This document shows positions 12,546-22,817 of a stretch of DNA of 64,000 nt, in pieces. The position numbers and the translations under genes were made by a program. Each line of letters opens with the position of its first letter. Positions within the stretch are counted from its first letter, which is position 1. Under the pieces are notes generated by a model that was given only the letters and a program-made list of their open reading frames with translations, was not told where the DNA came from and made no database searches. Source of the stretch: Chrysoperla carnea (lineage: Eukaryota > Arthropoda > Insecta > Neuroptera > Chrysopidae); NCBI RefSeq assembly GCF_905475395.1, contig NC_058338.1:44303935-44367934 (forward strand), given 5' to 3'.

Positions 12546-13667
12546 TAAGGTAAACATGTTGTTTTGGCCGAGTTATCATGTGCATTGATAAACTCGGTCA
12601 ACTTTGGAGCGCTGTAACTACGTTAAAAATTAACAAAAATTAATAAAATTTGCGGAAAAATGTTCATAAACGTATTCTCTATAATATTGCTCTCACCTAA
12701 ATTTATGATAAAATGACAAGAAAAAAAGTTATTAAGCAAAAAAAGAAATTTTTGATTTTGTTACTTTTTTGCTCATAACTTTTTAAATTTTAAGTTTATC
12801 GCAAAAAGTCACATAGACAAAATTGTAGCCACGACAATTTGCTACAAATTATGTCTTTGCAAATTTTTTGAGAAATCAATATTTTACGAGATACAGCAAA
12901 ATATGTTTCCACCCTTTTTTTCAAGATGGCGGGCGGGGGACAAGGGCGCCAACCCCACAAACTTGGGGTTAAGGTTGTATTGACCTCCCCTACATGTCCC
13001 ACAAATAAAATCGCGTCCTCCCCAAAAATGTTCAGTTCGGCCCTAAAATTGTAACATTTCAATGGACTATAGATACATATTCCGGAACATTTCGAATAAT
13101 ATTCCGCCAATATACAATGTGTTTACTTAACATCTTCGCATAGAAATCTAGACCACGAGTATGACAGGCTACATGCGTTCGAGCAATGCATCTAAGAAAG
13201 AGATATTATAGATGTTATATGAAATAAGTTGCAAAAGTGTGTTGTAGTCTGAAGCTGAACATCTGACTGAGTAGTTCATCTGTATAATTAAGAAACCCCC
13301 ATTTCCCAAGCGATATAAACTAAACTCTGTGCATAAAAAATTCATAATAAAAGCGTGATACCTACATGTCAAATATTCAAGTTCAGTGCGTTTTATAATT
13401 TGGACTACAAAATTCACATCGGCTGTGGATTAAGGGGAGGATTCTAGAATAATAATTCCACGCTCAATGAATTACTCACCACATGTCAACTTGAAAATTT
13501 TAAATAAAGAAAATATTTCTTAGAGCACGAAATTTTGTATTAAAATATTTAAGTACTAGATTCAGTTTACAATTAGTATTTTGGAAGATCGAAGAAAAAA
13601 ATTTGGAAAAACAAAAAAATAGAATCAGAGCACGTATATATTTGCCATAATGATTTGGTATCTCTAA
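12546..13667. other. Non-coding repeat-like region between ball and TRAX
   Basis: It contains a hairpin at 12565-12599 (gccgagttatca paired with tgataaactcggtc) and a GC-rich stretch around 12925-13030 ('gatggcgggcgggggac') that looks transposon-derived. The ORF 12796-13110 starts and ends inside this repeat-like DNA and has no recognisable domain. Confidence 0.35.
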
Positions 13668-13874
13668 GTGTCTTATAAAGATCATATTGACCTACAACGT
13701 GTTCAAACTGACCTCGAAAATCCTTTTAAAAGTTTAGATCACTATTTTCTCTTAGAATTCAACATTTTTTGTAAACGTCAGTTTTTAATTCCTGGTAAGC
13801 GCTATGAAAAAACTTGCCAGTTCGGAATTGGTTTAATCCCCCGAGTTGTCATGTTGCGTCTAAACGTTGTCTAA
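13668..13874 (+). other. Possible coding fragment or pseudogene, unidentified
   Basis: A 68-codon open stretch with more balanced codon use (CTC, CCC, CGC, GTC) than the surrounding DNA, ending about 170 bp past the TRAX stop in convergent orientation. The translation has no motif I recognise (it contains DLQRVQTDLENPF and GKRYEKTCQFGIG). There is no convincing splice acceptor or start. It could be a remnant of a retrogene or mobile element, or chance. Confidence 0.15.
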
Positions 13875-13949
13875 ACTAATGATTGAGAAAAATTGTTATC
13901 AATTCTGAATAAAAATTAAAATAATTAATTATTATAACTTAAAAAAAAA

Positions 13950-13955
13950 TTTATT
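13950..13955 (-). terminator. Poly(A) signal for TRAX
   Basis: AATAAA on the minus strand (tttatt on plus), about 90 nt past the TRAX stop codon. This is the usual hexamer in animals and the only good candidate nearby. Confidence 0.5.
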
Positions 13956-14043
13956 CAAAATAATAAACAAATTACATATCTCATGTGAAAATAAATAGAA
14001 TATAATAATCATAAGAAATCATAAATAAGCAAAAAATTTAGAG

Positions 14044-15040
14044 TTAATAATATCCTTCGTCCTCAGTACTATCAGGATCTGAAGTTTGTGTAACAACTGT
14101 GGCCAGCATGTGTTGGGGTATCTCACTACCTCGTACTACAATATTATAACAAACTAATTCCATTTTAGTTAAACTTTGTTTTAAAATATAACATTTTCTA
14201 CCAATTTCTTTAGAATTGTGTGCATTACTAATACCTAAGAAGCCCTTATAAATATTTCGTACGAAATCACATGTTTGAAAACAGCCCTCTACATTTCCCG
14301 AACTTAAATTATTTATACATTTACGCATTAATTCACCAGTCAAATCAGCTAAACCTAGAATATATTCAGATGGTGGTAATAAAGTACATATTTCACGTTC
14401 ATTGCGTGGACTATCATTAGGTGGAGAATCTTCAGATGATTTCAATTTTTTATCGAGATCTGTTACCATATATTTCAAAGTTTTTTGAATGGCAGCAAAG
14501 TCTTCGATTGTTTTGTTGCTTAAATATTGAAAAAAAGTTAATGCTTCAATATATTCCTGTAGACCGGCTGAATAAGCACGGGAAAATTGATACGGATCTT
14601 GTTTCTCCAACTCAAATGCAATTACTTTAAAAAAAGCATTCACTAACGTTGATAATCGTTGTTCAGCTTCCTTTAGAATACTATCTTTTTTGCTATCCCT
14701 GTCGACATTGTGTAAAAGAAATATAATTCGTTTACTTTCGATTGTAATATCACGGCTAGTTTTAACAATTCGCTCGTAACGATCATGTTTTGCATCCAAT
14801 TCAGCTGAATATTGTTTAAACATTTGAATTACTGGTGAATTTTCATTAATACTTTCCATTACTTCGCGACTTTTATCACCAACAACAATCGATTTCGATT
14901 TATCCACATTGCGATGTCCACCATATCGACGATGGTGAGAATTTCTTCCACCGTAACCTATTCAGCCGTAAAATTAATACATCATGTATTAATATAAAAT
15001 TATAATTTGGCATATTTTTTTATTTACCTTTTCCAGACAT
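14044..15040 (-). CDS. Trax: Translin-associated factor X (TRAX/TSNAX)
   Basis: Subunit of the translin-TRAX octamer (C3PO), which cleaves the RISC passenger strand and matures tRNA. The first coding exon is only 13 nt (15040-15028, MSGK plus one base) with donor GTAAAT; the second runs from 14957 to the stop at 14044. Total 927 nt, 308 residues, close to human TRAX. The long uninterrupted ORF begins with GTG at 14907, a valine inside the protein. The true N-terminus is MSGKGYGGRN followed by a His/Arg/Gly-rich stretch, as in other TRAX proteins. Conserved blocks include LDAKHDRYERIVK, SRDITIESKR, LQEYIEA (acidic residues E139 and E142) and LGLADLTGELMR (D209, E213), which match the four acidic catalytic residues of TRAX. 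The C-terminus retains VRGSEIPQHMLA. An unusually polar linker (about residues 170-190) precedes the second half. Confidence 0.93.
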
Positions 15041-15504
15041 TTTCCAATAATTTAAAAATTTATAAAATATTTTATTTTGACACTCAATGGCTTATTTATT
15101 CGGCATTCGTTGTTCAATAATGTTTATAAATATACGGTTATGTATGTACGTAGAGATTATTTTGGGGTACATTCATAAAATATATGAGTGCGATGGATAA
15201 ATTTAATACCCTTCTTTATAACCTCCATGTTTAATACTTTGAAAATAGAGACTATTCGAACTTTATCATTAATGACTTTAATCTTCACTCATCAGTTATT
15301 ATGATATCGATTTTTGATTTGCTGCCAAATTGTATAGTCGGATACAAAAAGTGTATAATATGGTTATTTTATGTATCCAATTTGTATAACAGATTGCCTC
15401 GTATAATTGGATACAAAAAAAATTCAAACGTAAAGTAAATTTTGTGAGAGTTAAAATACCGATTATTTGAGATAACGAGATATCGCTCTTTCGAAAACTA
15501 TACT

Positions 15505-15767
15505 CATGGAGGTTAAAGAGAAGGAGAACGATCGCTACGCGCTAAAACATTAGCGCGCCTGTCCCTGAAAATTCGTCGGTAAGTAGTATCTGCGAAGTTA
15601 GCTGCTTAAGAGTATAAGTAGGTGAAGTTAGTTGCATAATGTACAAATTTAACACCAGCCCGCTTTTATTGAGACAACTTAGCGATCGCAGCGCCTCACT
15701 TATTTTGTCCGTATTTCTGGGACACTATTTCCAACAGCGCTCGTTCTCCTTCTCTCTAACCTCCATG
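15505..15767. mobile_element. MITE with 8-bp target-site duplication (hAT- or P-like)
   Basis: Ends are inverted repeats of about 34 bp beginning CATGGAGGTTAAAGAGAAGG, with the right copy reading CATGGAGGTTAGAGAGAAGG. The octamer ACTATACT flanks both sides exactly (15497-15504 and 15768-15775). Eight-base duplications are characteristic of hAT and P transposons, and P-element termini begin CATG. The 263-bp interior is more GC-rich than its surroundings and has no ORF. It lies between the divergent starts of TRAX and ZZZ3, about 465 bp from the TRAX start. Confidence 0.8.
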
Positions 15768-15990
15768 ACTATACTAATCGAAATTGGCGTTCTCTGAGTA
15801 ATATTCGTTAGCATTCCAAGTAAAAGTAAAAGTGACTTTTTAACGCAGCGCCACTTGCTACTGGAACTGTTTTTTCAACAATTTTGTCGCCTTGTAGGTA
15901 AAAGTTCAGTTTAAGCACTTTTTCTTAAAAATCATCTTAGAACATCAAGAAAAAAAACATTTTCAAGCATTTTTTACGTAGATTACGAAT

Positions 15991-16111
15991 CCGTATGCGA
16001 TGATACCGTATGCGATTGTATGCGATTGTATAATGAGATTCCGTATCCGTATAATGTGTATAATGAGATTTCCGTATGCGATTGTATAATGAGATTTGAT
16101 TCTGTATAATT
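15991..16111. repeat. Minisatellite between TRAX and ZZZ3
   Basis: Imperfect tandem units built from 'ccgtatgcgattgtataatg' and 'agatt', repeated about four to five times with internal shortening ('ccgtatgcgatgata', 'tgcgattgta', 'ccgtatccgtataatg'). The nearby ORF at 15963-16274 merely reads through it. Confidence 0.65.
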
Positions 16112-16692
16112 TCAGTGACCGAGCGGTATAAAATAAGTTGACTCTACTGGCAGTCCTTCTTGAGATATATGTCTCTAAATTACAATATAGGGTACCAATT
16201 TTATCTATGCAGGGTACATAAACTGTCGACAGCAGATATTTGAAAATTTTTAAGTGATTTGAATAAATACTCAATATTCATAGAAGTCATAGTCAGAGAA
16301 TATATCGCTGTACGGCTTGTGACCTTAAGTCATGTGAGGATAATCTAGGTAGTAACCAAGGAATCCTAATTTTGATCCATATATTTAGTTGGGAAAAAAA
16401 TATGATAACAAAAAACATAACATATCGACGGTATTAAAAAGTTCATCTTTTTTGACGATAGGCTGAACTTACCCTATATCGTTAGGTTATATTATTCTAT
16501 TCCCTACATGCGAAAAATGTCAACTAACATGTGGTTTCTTTACAAAGATAGATGTTATCGACTTGCAAAAAGTGCTTTTGTAATGAAAAGTTTAAATAAC
16601 GCAGTTTTAAAAATCTTTTCTTAGTTATTTCAGTTAATTAAGTGCTGTCTCCTATAGTTAAATAAGATTTAATACATAACATAACTTAAATT

Positions 16693-19008
16693 ATGAATGA
16701 CGACGATACTAGTGAGTTTTATTTTGAATCAGAACATTTAGCATTAAAAAATAATAAAGATTACCATAAATTAATAAAATGTATATCAATTTTGGAAGCA
16801 CAACGGACTCAAGCTATACGAGATATCGATACATTAAAACTTATCGAAAAGAATATATTAGATGATCCGGAAAGTTTGCTAAAAAATTTAAAAAATGGAA
16901 TAAATTTGAATATACCAAATCGACAAATTATTGCTGAAATACCAAAAATTGATTGGCTTAAGTATTCAAAATATTTACCAAGTGATTTTCAATTACCTGT
17001 TGATAGTGTGAAAACTGAAAAGAAAACTGAGAATATGAATGAAATTGTTAATCAAATTAATGATGAAAAGAAAACTGAATCACATAATCGATTGTGGACA
17101 ATTGAAGAACAAAAACGATTAGAAGAATTATTGGTAACTTATCCACCGGAACCGGTAGAAATGAGGCGTTTTGCGAAGATTGCAAAAGCATTAGGAAATC
17201 GTTCGACAAAACAAGTTTGTAGCCGTGTTCAAAAGTACTTTATTAAATTACATAAAGCTGGTTTACCAATACCTGGACGGATACCGAAAACAATTGATAA
17301 GAAAGGTATGTTAAAGTTTGGTCTTCAAATGCAAAGAATATTGTAGTTTCGATATTTATAGATGTTGTATTTTGCTGTAATAATTTCTGCAATTTTATTC
17401 AATATTACGCAATTATTTATTATTTTCCATAAATCACATAATATTGCTGGAATGTTACAGGGTTTTGTAATGTGGTATGCAAAATTGTTGAAATATTATA
17501 GCCTACTTTTTATTTACGTGGATAGTATTAGTATGACAATATTCCTCGATAAAACAAGTATTTACCAGAGCGTTTGGTCAACGGACCTACGGGCTATGGG
17601 CCCAGCACACTTCCACGTGCCTCCATTTGACAAAGGAGTATAAGACATTTGACTATTTGTTTTCACATAATTTTTGTATGATTAATGCAATAATTTTGCC
17701 TGTATTTTAAATGGTGGAATTAATTACTTATCGATATAGGCAATATTATATAACATAAATGATAAAATCATTGTGTGAAAACTCAAAGTAGTAATATAAT
17801 GAAACGATATAAAAGTAACAATTATTTGTGCGAGCTGCACAAAAATAGTTCTCCGTGCAAAAAATTCTAACTGCCCAATAATTTGGTAACTGAGAAAGGG
17901 TTCTGGTTTAAAAATATTACATACAGACAAAATGAAATGTATCTAGCATGACTTCAGAAAATGAGCTACTGTAAGTTCGACTGGTGTGTAATAAGAGCAG
18001 ATTTTTGGAATGAGCTTTTTGGTGAAATTTTTGGAAAATAATGACCATTTGAAAAAGTTCTTTTGTTCTTTTGAAAAAGATTTGAAAGCAGTAAAAAATC
18101 AAAAATGATATTTTTAACGATTTCGATAAGATTTAGAAATCTACAGATTTTTTAAAAAATATAGAATTTTTGATAAAAGTTTTGAGTCAAAGTTTTACTT
18201 TTATTTAAATTCGGGAATGACCATTTTTTAAATTAAAAATAAATTAATGCTTAGAATTTTTTCTGTATGTTAATTTTTTACTTTTGTTACAGGCATGAAT
18301 CACAAACATCAGCGCTTCAATCGATTTTTGTATCGACCCTCAACATTCTTTCCAAATAATGAGGTACCTGTTCATATGACTGAATTTGATGACGATGTTC
18401 CAGGACCTAGTTCACAAGCTTATTCAAATAATGTATCTTCATCGTTCCCAATAAAAACTGAGACTTATCAAATCAATAACGATTCGGATGATTCTCAAAT
18501 TAGTTCATCTAAATATGAATTAAACCGTAAAATCGATTTATTACGAAAAGTTAAAGCTGATAAAGAACGTGGTGTTTCATATTGTGTTCACACTAATTTT
18601 AAATGTAACTTTTGTAGTGAAATTCCAATAGTTGGAACTCGATGGCAATGTGAAGATTGTACATCAGTCAATTTTTGTAGTGAATGTGTTGTAAGTCAAA
18701 TGGATTCCGATAAACCACACTCATTTTTTCATCGCATAACGCCCATAAGATATGCTAAAACACAATTGACTAACGATATGCTTAGTAATAAAGATGAATT
18801 AAATCAACGAAATTTCTTGATCGCTAATAGTTTAAGTAATAATTCAACAAACACTACTGTAGAAAATGCTGTTGATGAAGGAGATGTGAAAATTAAAGAG
18901 GAACCATCGAATAATATTTATGATGAAGATTATTTTCCAAGTAGCTTTGGTGAAAGTAGTGAAACACAGTATTACAATTATTTAGATCCAAATTTTTTAC
19001 CAGAATAA
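16693..19008 (+). CDS. Atac1: ZZZ3 / Atac1-type ATAC complex subunit (SANT + ZZ domains)
   Basis: Homologue of human ZZZ3, a reader subunit of the ATAC histone acetyltransferase complex whose ZZ finger binds the histone H3 tail. Exon 1 is 16693-17305, exon 2 is 18293-19008; the donor is G|GTATGT and the acceptor 'ttgttacag'. Total 1329 nt, 442 residues. The N-terminal block (ESEHLALKNNKDYHKL, LEAQRTQAI) matches the conserved ZZZ3 coiled-coil segment. A SANT/Myb domain spans about 134-186 (LWTIEEQKRLEELL ... SRVQKYFIKL). The RFLYRPSTFF block follows the intron. The ZZ finger is at about 303-355 with three CxxC pairs and two His. The C-terminus YNYLDPNFLPE closely matches ZZZ3 YNYLDPNYFP. It is shorter than the human protein (about 900 aa) because the long N-terminal region is absent. 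AATAAA overlaps the stop codon. Confidence 0.93.
17306..18292 (+). other. ZZZ3 intron 1
   Basis: Donor GTATGT at 17306 and acceptor cag at 18290-18292. It includes a short GC-rich island at about 17575-17625 ('cggacctacgggctatgggc') that stands out from the AT-rich intron and may be a transposon scrap. A TATCGATA (DRE-like) octamer occurs at 17729. The ORFs inside are not supported. Confidence 0.6.
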
Positions 19009-19030
19009 ATTTATTTTTTTCAAATTTATG

Positions 19031-19050
19031 TTCTCATATATATATGAGAA
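19031..19050. other. Perfect 20-bp palindrome downstream of ZZZ3
   Basis: TTCTCATATATATATGAGAA reads the same on both strands, 22 bp after the ZZZ3 stop, in the presumed 3' UTR or just past it. It could form a hairpin or cruciform; no function is implied. Confidence 0.6.
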
Positions 19051-19765
19051 TCTTTATTGACATGCTCGTAGAGCTAATCAAATTACATTATAGTGTGTAA
19101 CAATAACAAACTGAACAGGAAAAAAAACAAAAATTAACTCTTGGAGAAAAAAATAAAAAAACAAAAAAGAAATGTACAAATAAAAATATATAAAGAAATA
19201 GTACTCTAAACAATAATATTACATAATATTAAAAAATAACAAGAAAGGTAAAGAAAAAGAGAAAAAAATCGTAATAATAAAAATAGAAAAAAGAAAAAAA
19301 ATATCAAACACTTATACCAGTCGGTCTTTTCTTCTTTTTAATATGTCATTGATATATCGTCCTACAATTATCACATCCTCCTGTTTCCTCACATTTAGTA
19401 TTTGATCCGGATTCTTCAACCCAGAATCACGTATGCTTACCCTCATATTCTCATCTGTGCCCTGGCAATACATTAATAAATGATGCCCCGATTCGATGCC
19501 ATGACACAGCACAAACACTCTTTCACCATTCACCCTGATTTTATTCTCCCAAACATACCTTCCAAGTCGAAAATTGGCAAATACTCTCCTCACCTCTCAA
19601 CCAGCAACTGTTAAATAAGGTGCTCCGTATTCAAAATGCTCAATACAGTTTAATTATATCCAGAGAGGGCTTTAACTTAACAGACTCCAGAATTTGTTTT
19701 CGAAATGAGTTTAGAGGGCATGCTTTAATGTGATTTTTTTTCGTGTTATATGTGACGATTTCATT

Positions 19766-19931
19766 TGTAGAATTTGGTAAATGAATCTACTTATTCATTT
19801 CACAATTCAATTTTTATTTATTATGTTGCGATGGCTACTCCTACCAACACACTTTCCATCCAACACTTGATTCTCCTCGAAACGTATGAGTTTGTTCCAC
19901 TATGTTTCTATGTATAGTTCAATATCCCACA
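19766..19931 (-). repeat. 3' LTR of the Gypsy-type element
   Basis: 166-bp terminal repeat, TGTGGG...CTACA on the minus strand, bordered on its outer side by TCATT. The first 88 bp (19931-19844) are duplicated at 22817-22730. It is short for Gypsy elements, although the outer boundary is set only by the TG/CA rule and the duplication. Confidence 0.7.
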
Positions 19932-20016
19932 TATTTTTCCCCTTCTAATCAACTTAACCTTTAACACACTTAAATTATTACCAGAATCTTTGACTGATTT
20001 CTTGGTAACTAGTTTT

Positions 20017-21234
20017 TTACATTTCTTCAATTAACCGGCGAGGAACAGTGCGATTGCGTTTGGGTAGCTCCTTAATTTCCACCGCAATTGGAGATTGGTC
20101 TTTTGCTGGTTCCTGGTTCAATTCCTCTGGAATTTGCTGTACTGGTTCGGACCGGGTCTTCGAACACGTAGTCGTTTCAGTATCATTTATTGTGGTCTTC
20201 TTTGGGGATTCTCTCAGTCTATTCGGAGCATCCATTTTATCTACAGATGAATTAGACTCTTGTGCAGCTACTCTGAGTTGGTCTAGGTGACGTATCCAAG
20301 TTTTTCCGATTTCCGGAATGTAAACCCTTCGTCTCCTAGGACCCAAACATTTAATAATTTTTCCTTCCACCCATTTCTTTCCTCCCTTCTGAAATTTTTC
20401 TTGTGACGGTGTCTTCCCAGCATGACTGCTAATTTGCTGTTTTTGTTTCTCTTCCACTCTAGTGCTCGTTTTCGACGGCATAGGACGGAGGAGATCCAAT
20501 CTTGTTCTCAAATTTCGACCAAGTAGAGCTTGTGCTGGTGACACATTTGAAGTAGCATACGGAATATTTCTATACTGTAACAGAAAACTGTTTAGCGCTT
20601 TGTTGAGGTCCGAACTCGTAGATTCCATTAATGCAGTTTTCAACAACCGTTTGATTGTTTTCACGCTATTTTCTGCTGCTCCGTTTGAGGCTGGATAATA
20701 TGGTGCTCCACTCTTGTGTTCAATTCCATTTCTTTTAATGAAACGTTGAAAATTTTCTGATTCAAATGCCGAGTAATTATCTGACACAAGCACCTCTGGG
20801 AGCCCAAATCTGGCAAAAACTTGTCGTAAAATTTGTATTGTCACTTCCGTCGACATTGATTTTGTTGGAAAAGCTTCCAACCATTTTGAGTGACTGTAAT
20901 ACCGACCTGAAACTGGTCCCAAATAATCCAAGTGAAGCCTTTGCCATGGTTTTGTCGACCATTCCCATGGAATTAAAGAAGCTTTCTGGGGATTGTCTTT
21001 AACTGAATTGCAGGGTATGCAATGCTTGATAGTTTCTTCGATGTCTGCGTCGATTTTTGGCCACCATACATATGACCTTACTAGTGCCTTGCTTTTTACT
21101 ATGCCCATATGAGTTTCATGTAATTCTTGAAGTACTAAAGCACGAAATTTCATCGGCACAATTACTCGATTTCCCCATAGAACTACCCCTTCCTCTTCAT
21201 GGAGCTCATCACGCCGGCGAGCAAACGGTAGAAG
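20017..21234 (-). pseudogene. Integrase region of the Gypsy-type pol
   Basis: It contains an HHCC zinc-binding region (LHETHMG ... HCIPC) and YVWWPKID, a typical Ty3/Gypsy sequence before the core. The core shows HLDYLGP (first Asp), VSDN (second Asp) and a GAAENSVKTIK segment (Glu), so the DDE residues remain. The segment after the first Asp (GRYYSHSKW) is shorter than usual by about six to seven residues, indicating a small deletion. The C-terminal part (WVEGKIIKCLGPRRRRVYI) resembles the domain that reads GxVxxxxGPxSYxV in Gypsy integrases. An in-frame stop at 21235-21237 separates it from the RNase H piece. Confidence 0.85.
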
Positions 21235-21905
21235 TTATTCTGTGACAGTATGAGGCCAACCTATTTTCAAATAAGTTGATATCTTCTTCAGGACATCATC
21301 TTTCTTTGTTTCCGCTAATATGTCTTTATATCGTAACGGTAGGTCTTTGTTTTCTTCAAACACGTAAAACAGTGATGGATCCAAACCTTCTTCTATTCCC
21401 TGGCTAGTTTTCAGTGGTGCTCTCGACAACCAATCTGCCCTGTTTTTATTTGACTGAACCCATTCAACATCATAATTATAATTTGCTAGAAGTAGAGCCC
21501 CACGTTGCAAACGGTTTGCTGCGCAAGTTGGCACTCCCCTTTTTGGTCCACAAATTGATAACAATGGCCGATTATCATTAGCTAATGTTCACTTTCTTCC
21601 AAATAAATATAAATGAAACTTTTTTACCCCGAACACCAAAGCAGCCCCCTCCTTATGTAGTTGACTATATTTTTCTTCGGCAGTAGTCAAGGTTCTGCTT
21701 GCAAAAGCCAATGGCTTTTCTTCTCCATTTGGATATACTTGTGATATTATGGCTCCCAGTCCTTGGTCTGAACCATCGACGGTTAACTTAATAGGCAAAT
21801 CTGGATTATAGTGTGCTAATGAGCGATTTTCCTTGACTATCTTCTTAATTTGCTCAAACGCGTTTTGACAACTGATTTCCCAATTCCATCGTACGCTTTT
21901 CTTAA
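21235..21905 (-). pseudogene. RNase H region of the Gypsy-type pol, two frames
   Basis: 21905-21589 carries LTVDGSDQGLGAIISQ, FASRTLTTAEEKYSQ and GVKKFHLYLFGR, the Ty3/Gypsy RNase H core. A frame change follows, and 21564-21235 continues with LSICGPKRGVP, RGALLLANYNYDVEW and NRADWLSRAPL, the end of RNase H and the connection to integrase. It is broken by the frame change and the terminal stop. Confidence 0.85.
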
Positions 21906-22786
21906 GAAGCTGATATAGAGGGTGAAGGGTCGATGACAGTGTTTGTTAAAAATCTTGCCAGATAATTCACAAATCCCAAAAACGCTTGCAGTTCTTTAAC
22001 ATTTTTTGGATTTGGTGCCATTACTATAGATTTTATTTTATCATCAGTCGAATGTAACCCCAAAGCGTCAATTCTGAATCCCAAATATTCAATAGATGTT
22101 TTTCCAAATTCGCATTTTTTTGCAGAAAGTGTTAATCCAGCCTTCTTGAATCTTTCAAGAATTTCGATAACTCGTTTTCTTAGTGTCTCAAAATCTGGTG
22201 CGCCGACCACAACATCATCAAGTAGGGCTACCGTTCCCTCTGCTCCTACCAACACATTGTCAATCAATTTTTGAAATTTGGATGGACCAACGCAAATACC
22301 GTAGGGCATACGAGTATACTGAAATAAACCCTTCTGTGTGGTAATGGCTACCAGTTTGCGCGACTGTAGATCCAGCTCACACTGTTGGTAAGCATGGCTT
22401 AAATCCATTTTTGCCCAAACTTGATTTCTTCCCAATTTCTGGAATAAATCCTCAATTCTTGGTAATGGATACGGATCCATTTTCAAACACGGGTTGAGGG
22501 CTAATTTGTAGTCCCCGCAGGTCCTTACTTGACCATTTCGCTTCATCACTGGAACAATAGGCGATCCAAAATCACTATATTCAATAGGCTCCAAAATCCC
22601 TTCATGTTCCAGCCGGTCAATTACACTATCTACCTTGTGTTTTATGGCATACGGTACAGGTCTTTGTTTTAGAAATTTTGGTTTGGTTTCAGGTAAAAGC
22701 TCTAACCTTTGTGCATCAACACACACACACCAACACACTTTCCATCCAACACTTGATTCTCCTCGAAACGTATGAGTTTGTTCCAC
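21902..22786 (-). pseudogene. Reverse transcriptase region of the Gypsy-type pol
   Basis: RT blocks in order are LEHEGILEPIEYSDFGSPIV, KMDLSHAYQQCELD, TRMPYGICVGPSKFQ, a catalytic LLDDVVV and LGFRIDALGLH. The usual YxDD tyrosine is replaced by leucine, which would be expected to weaken polymerisation. The 5' end reads directly out of LTR-derived sequence and a (CA)n tract, so the apparent N-terminus is a deletion junction and not a real start. The 3' end runs out of frame around 21950. Confidence 0.88.
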
Positions 22787-22817
22787 TATGTTTCTATATA
22801 TAGTTCAATATCCCACA
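22730..22817 (-). repeat. Truncated 5' LTR of the Gypsy-type element
   Basis: 88 bp matching 19844-19931 with one difference (g/a), followed by a CA-rich junction into the RT coding region at about 22717-22729. The deletion removed the remaining LTR and all sequence up to RT. Confidence 0.85.

Larger units (their letters stand above)
19766..22817 (-). mobile_element. Internally deleted Ty3/Gypsy-type LTR retrotransposon
   Basis: The element is flanked by an exact 5-bp duplication TCATT (19761-19765 and 22818-22822). Its ends have the TG...CA form: TGTGGGATATTGAAC opens the LTR on the minus strand. The downstream LTR is 166 bp (19931-19766). Only the first 88 bp of the upstream LTR survive (22817-22730), fused straight into the pol region. 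The rest of that LTR, primer-binding site, gag and protease are therefore missing. Order on the minus strand is RT, RNase H, integrase, as in Ty3/Gypsy. Pol carries a frameshift near 21900-21950, a break near 21565-21590 and an in-frame stop at 21235-21237. The 88 bp shared by the LTRs differ at one base, which suggests a fairly recent insertion. No envelope-like ORF is seen. Confidence 0.85.

Noticed and set aside
12796-13110. 104-codon minus ORF
   Set aside because: Lies in repeat-like DNA with a GC-rich transposon-type stretch; no domain and no splice context.
17362-17643. 93-codon plus ORF just after ZZZ3 exon 1
   Set aside because: Inside the ZZZ3 intron; hydrophobic AT-rich translation followed by a GC-rich scrap. 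No conserved protein recognised.
20048-21245. Several plus-strand ORFs
   Set aside because: All antisense to the Gypsy-type integrase and RNase H frames.
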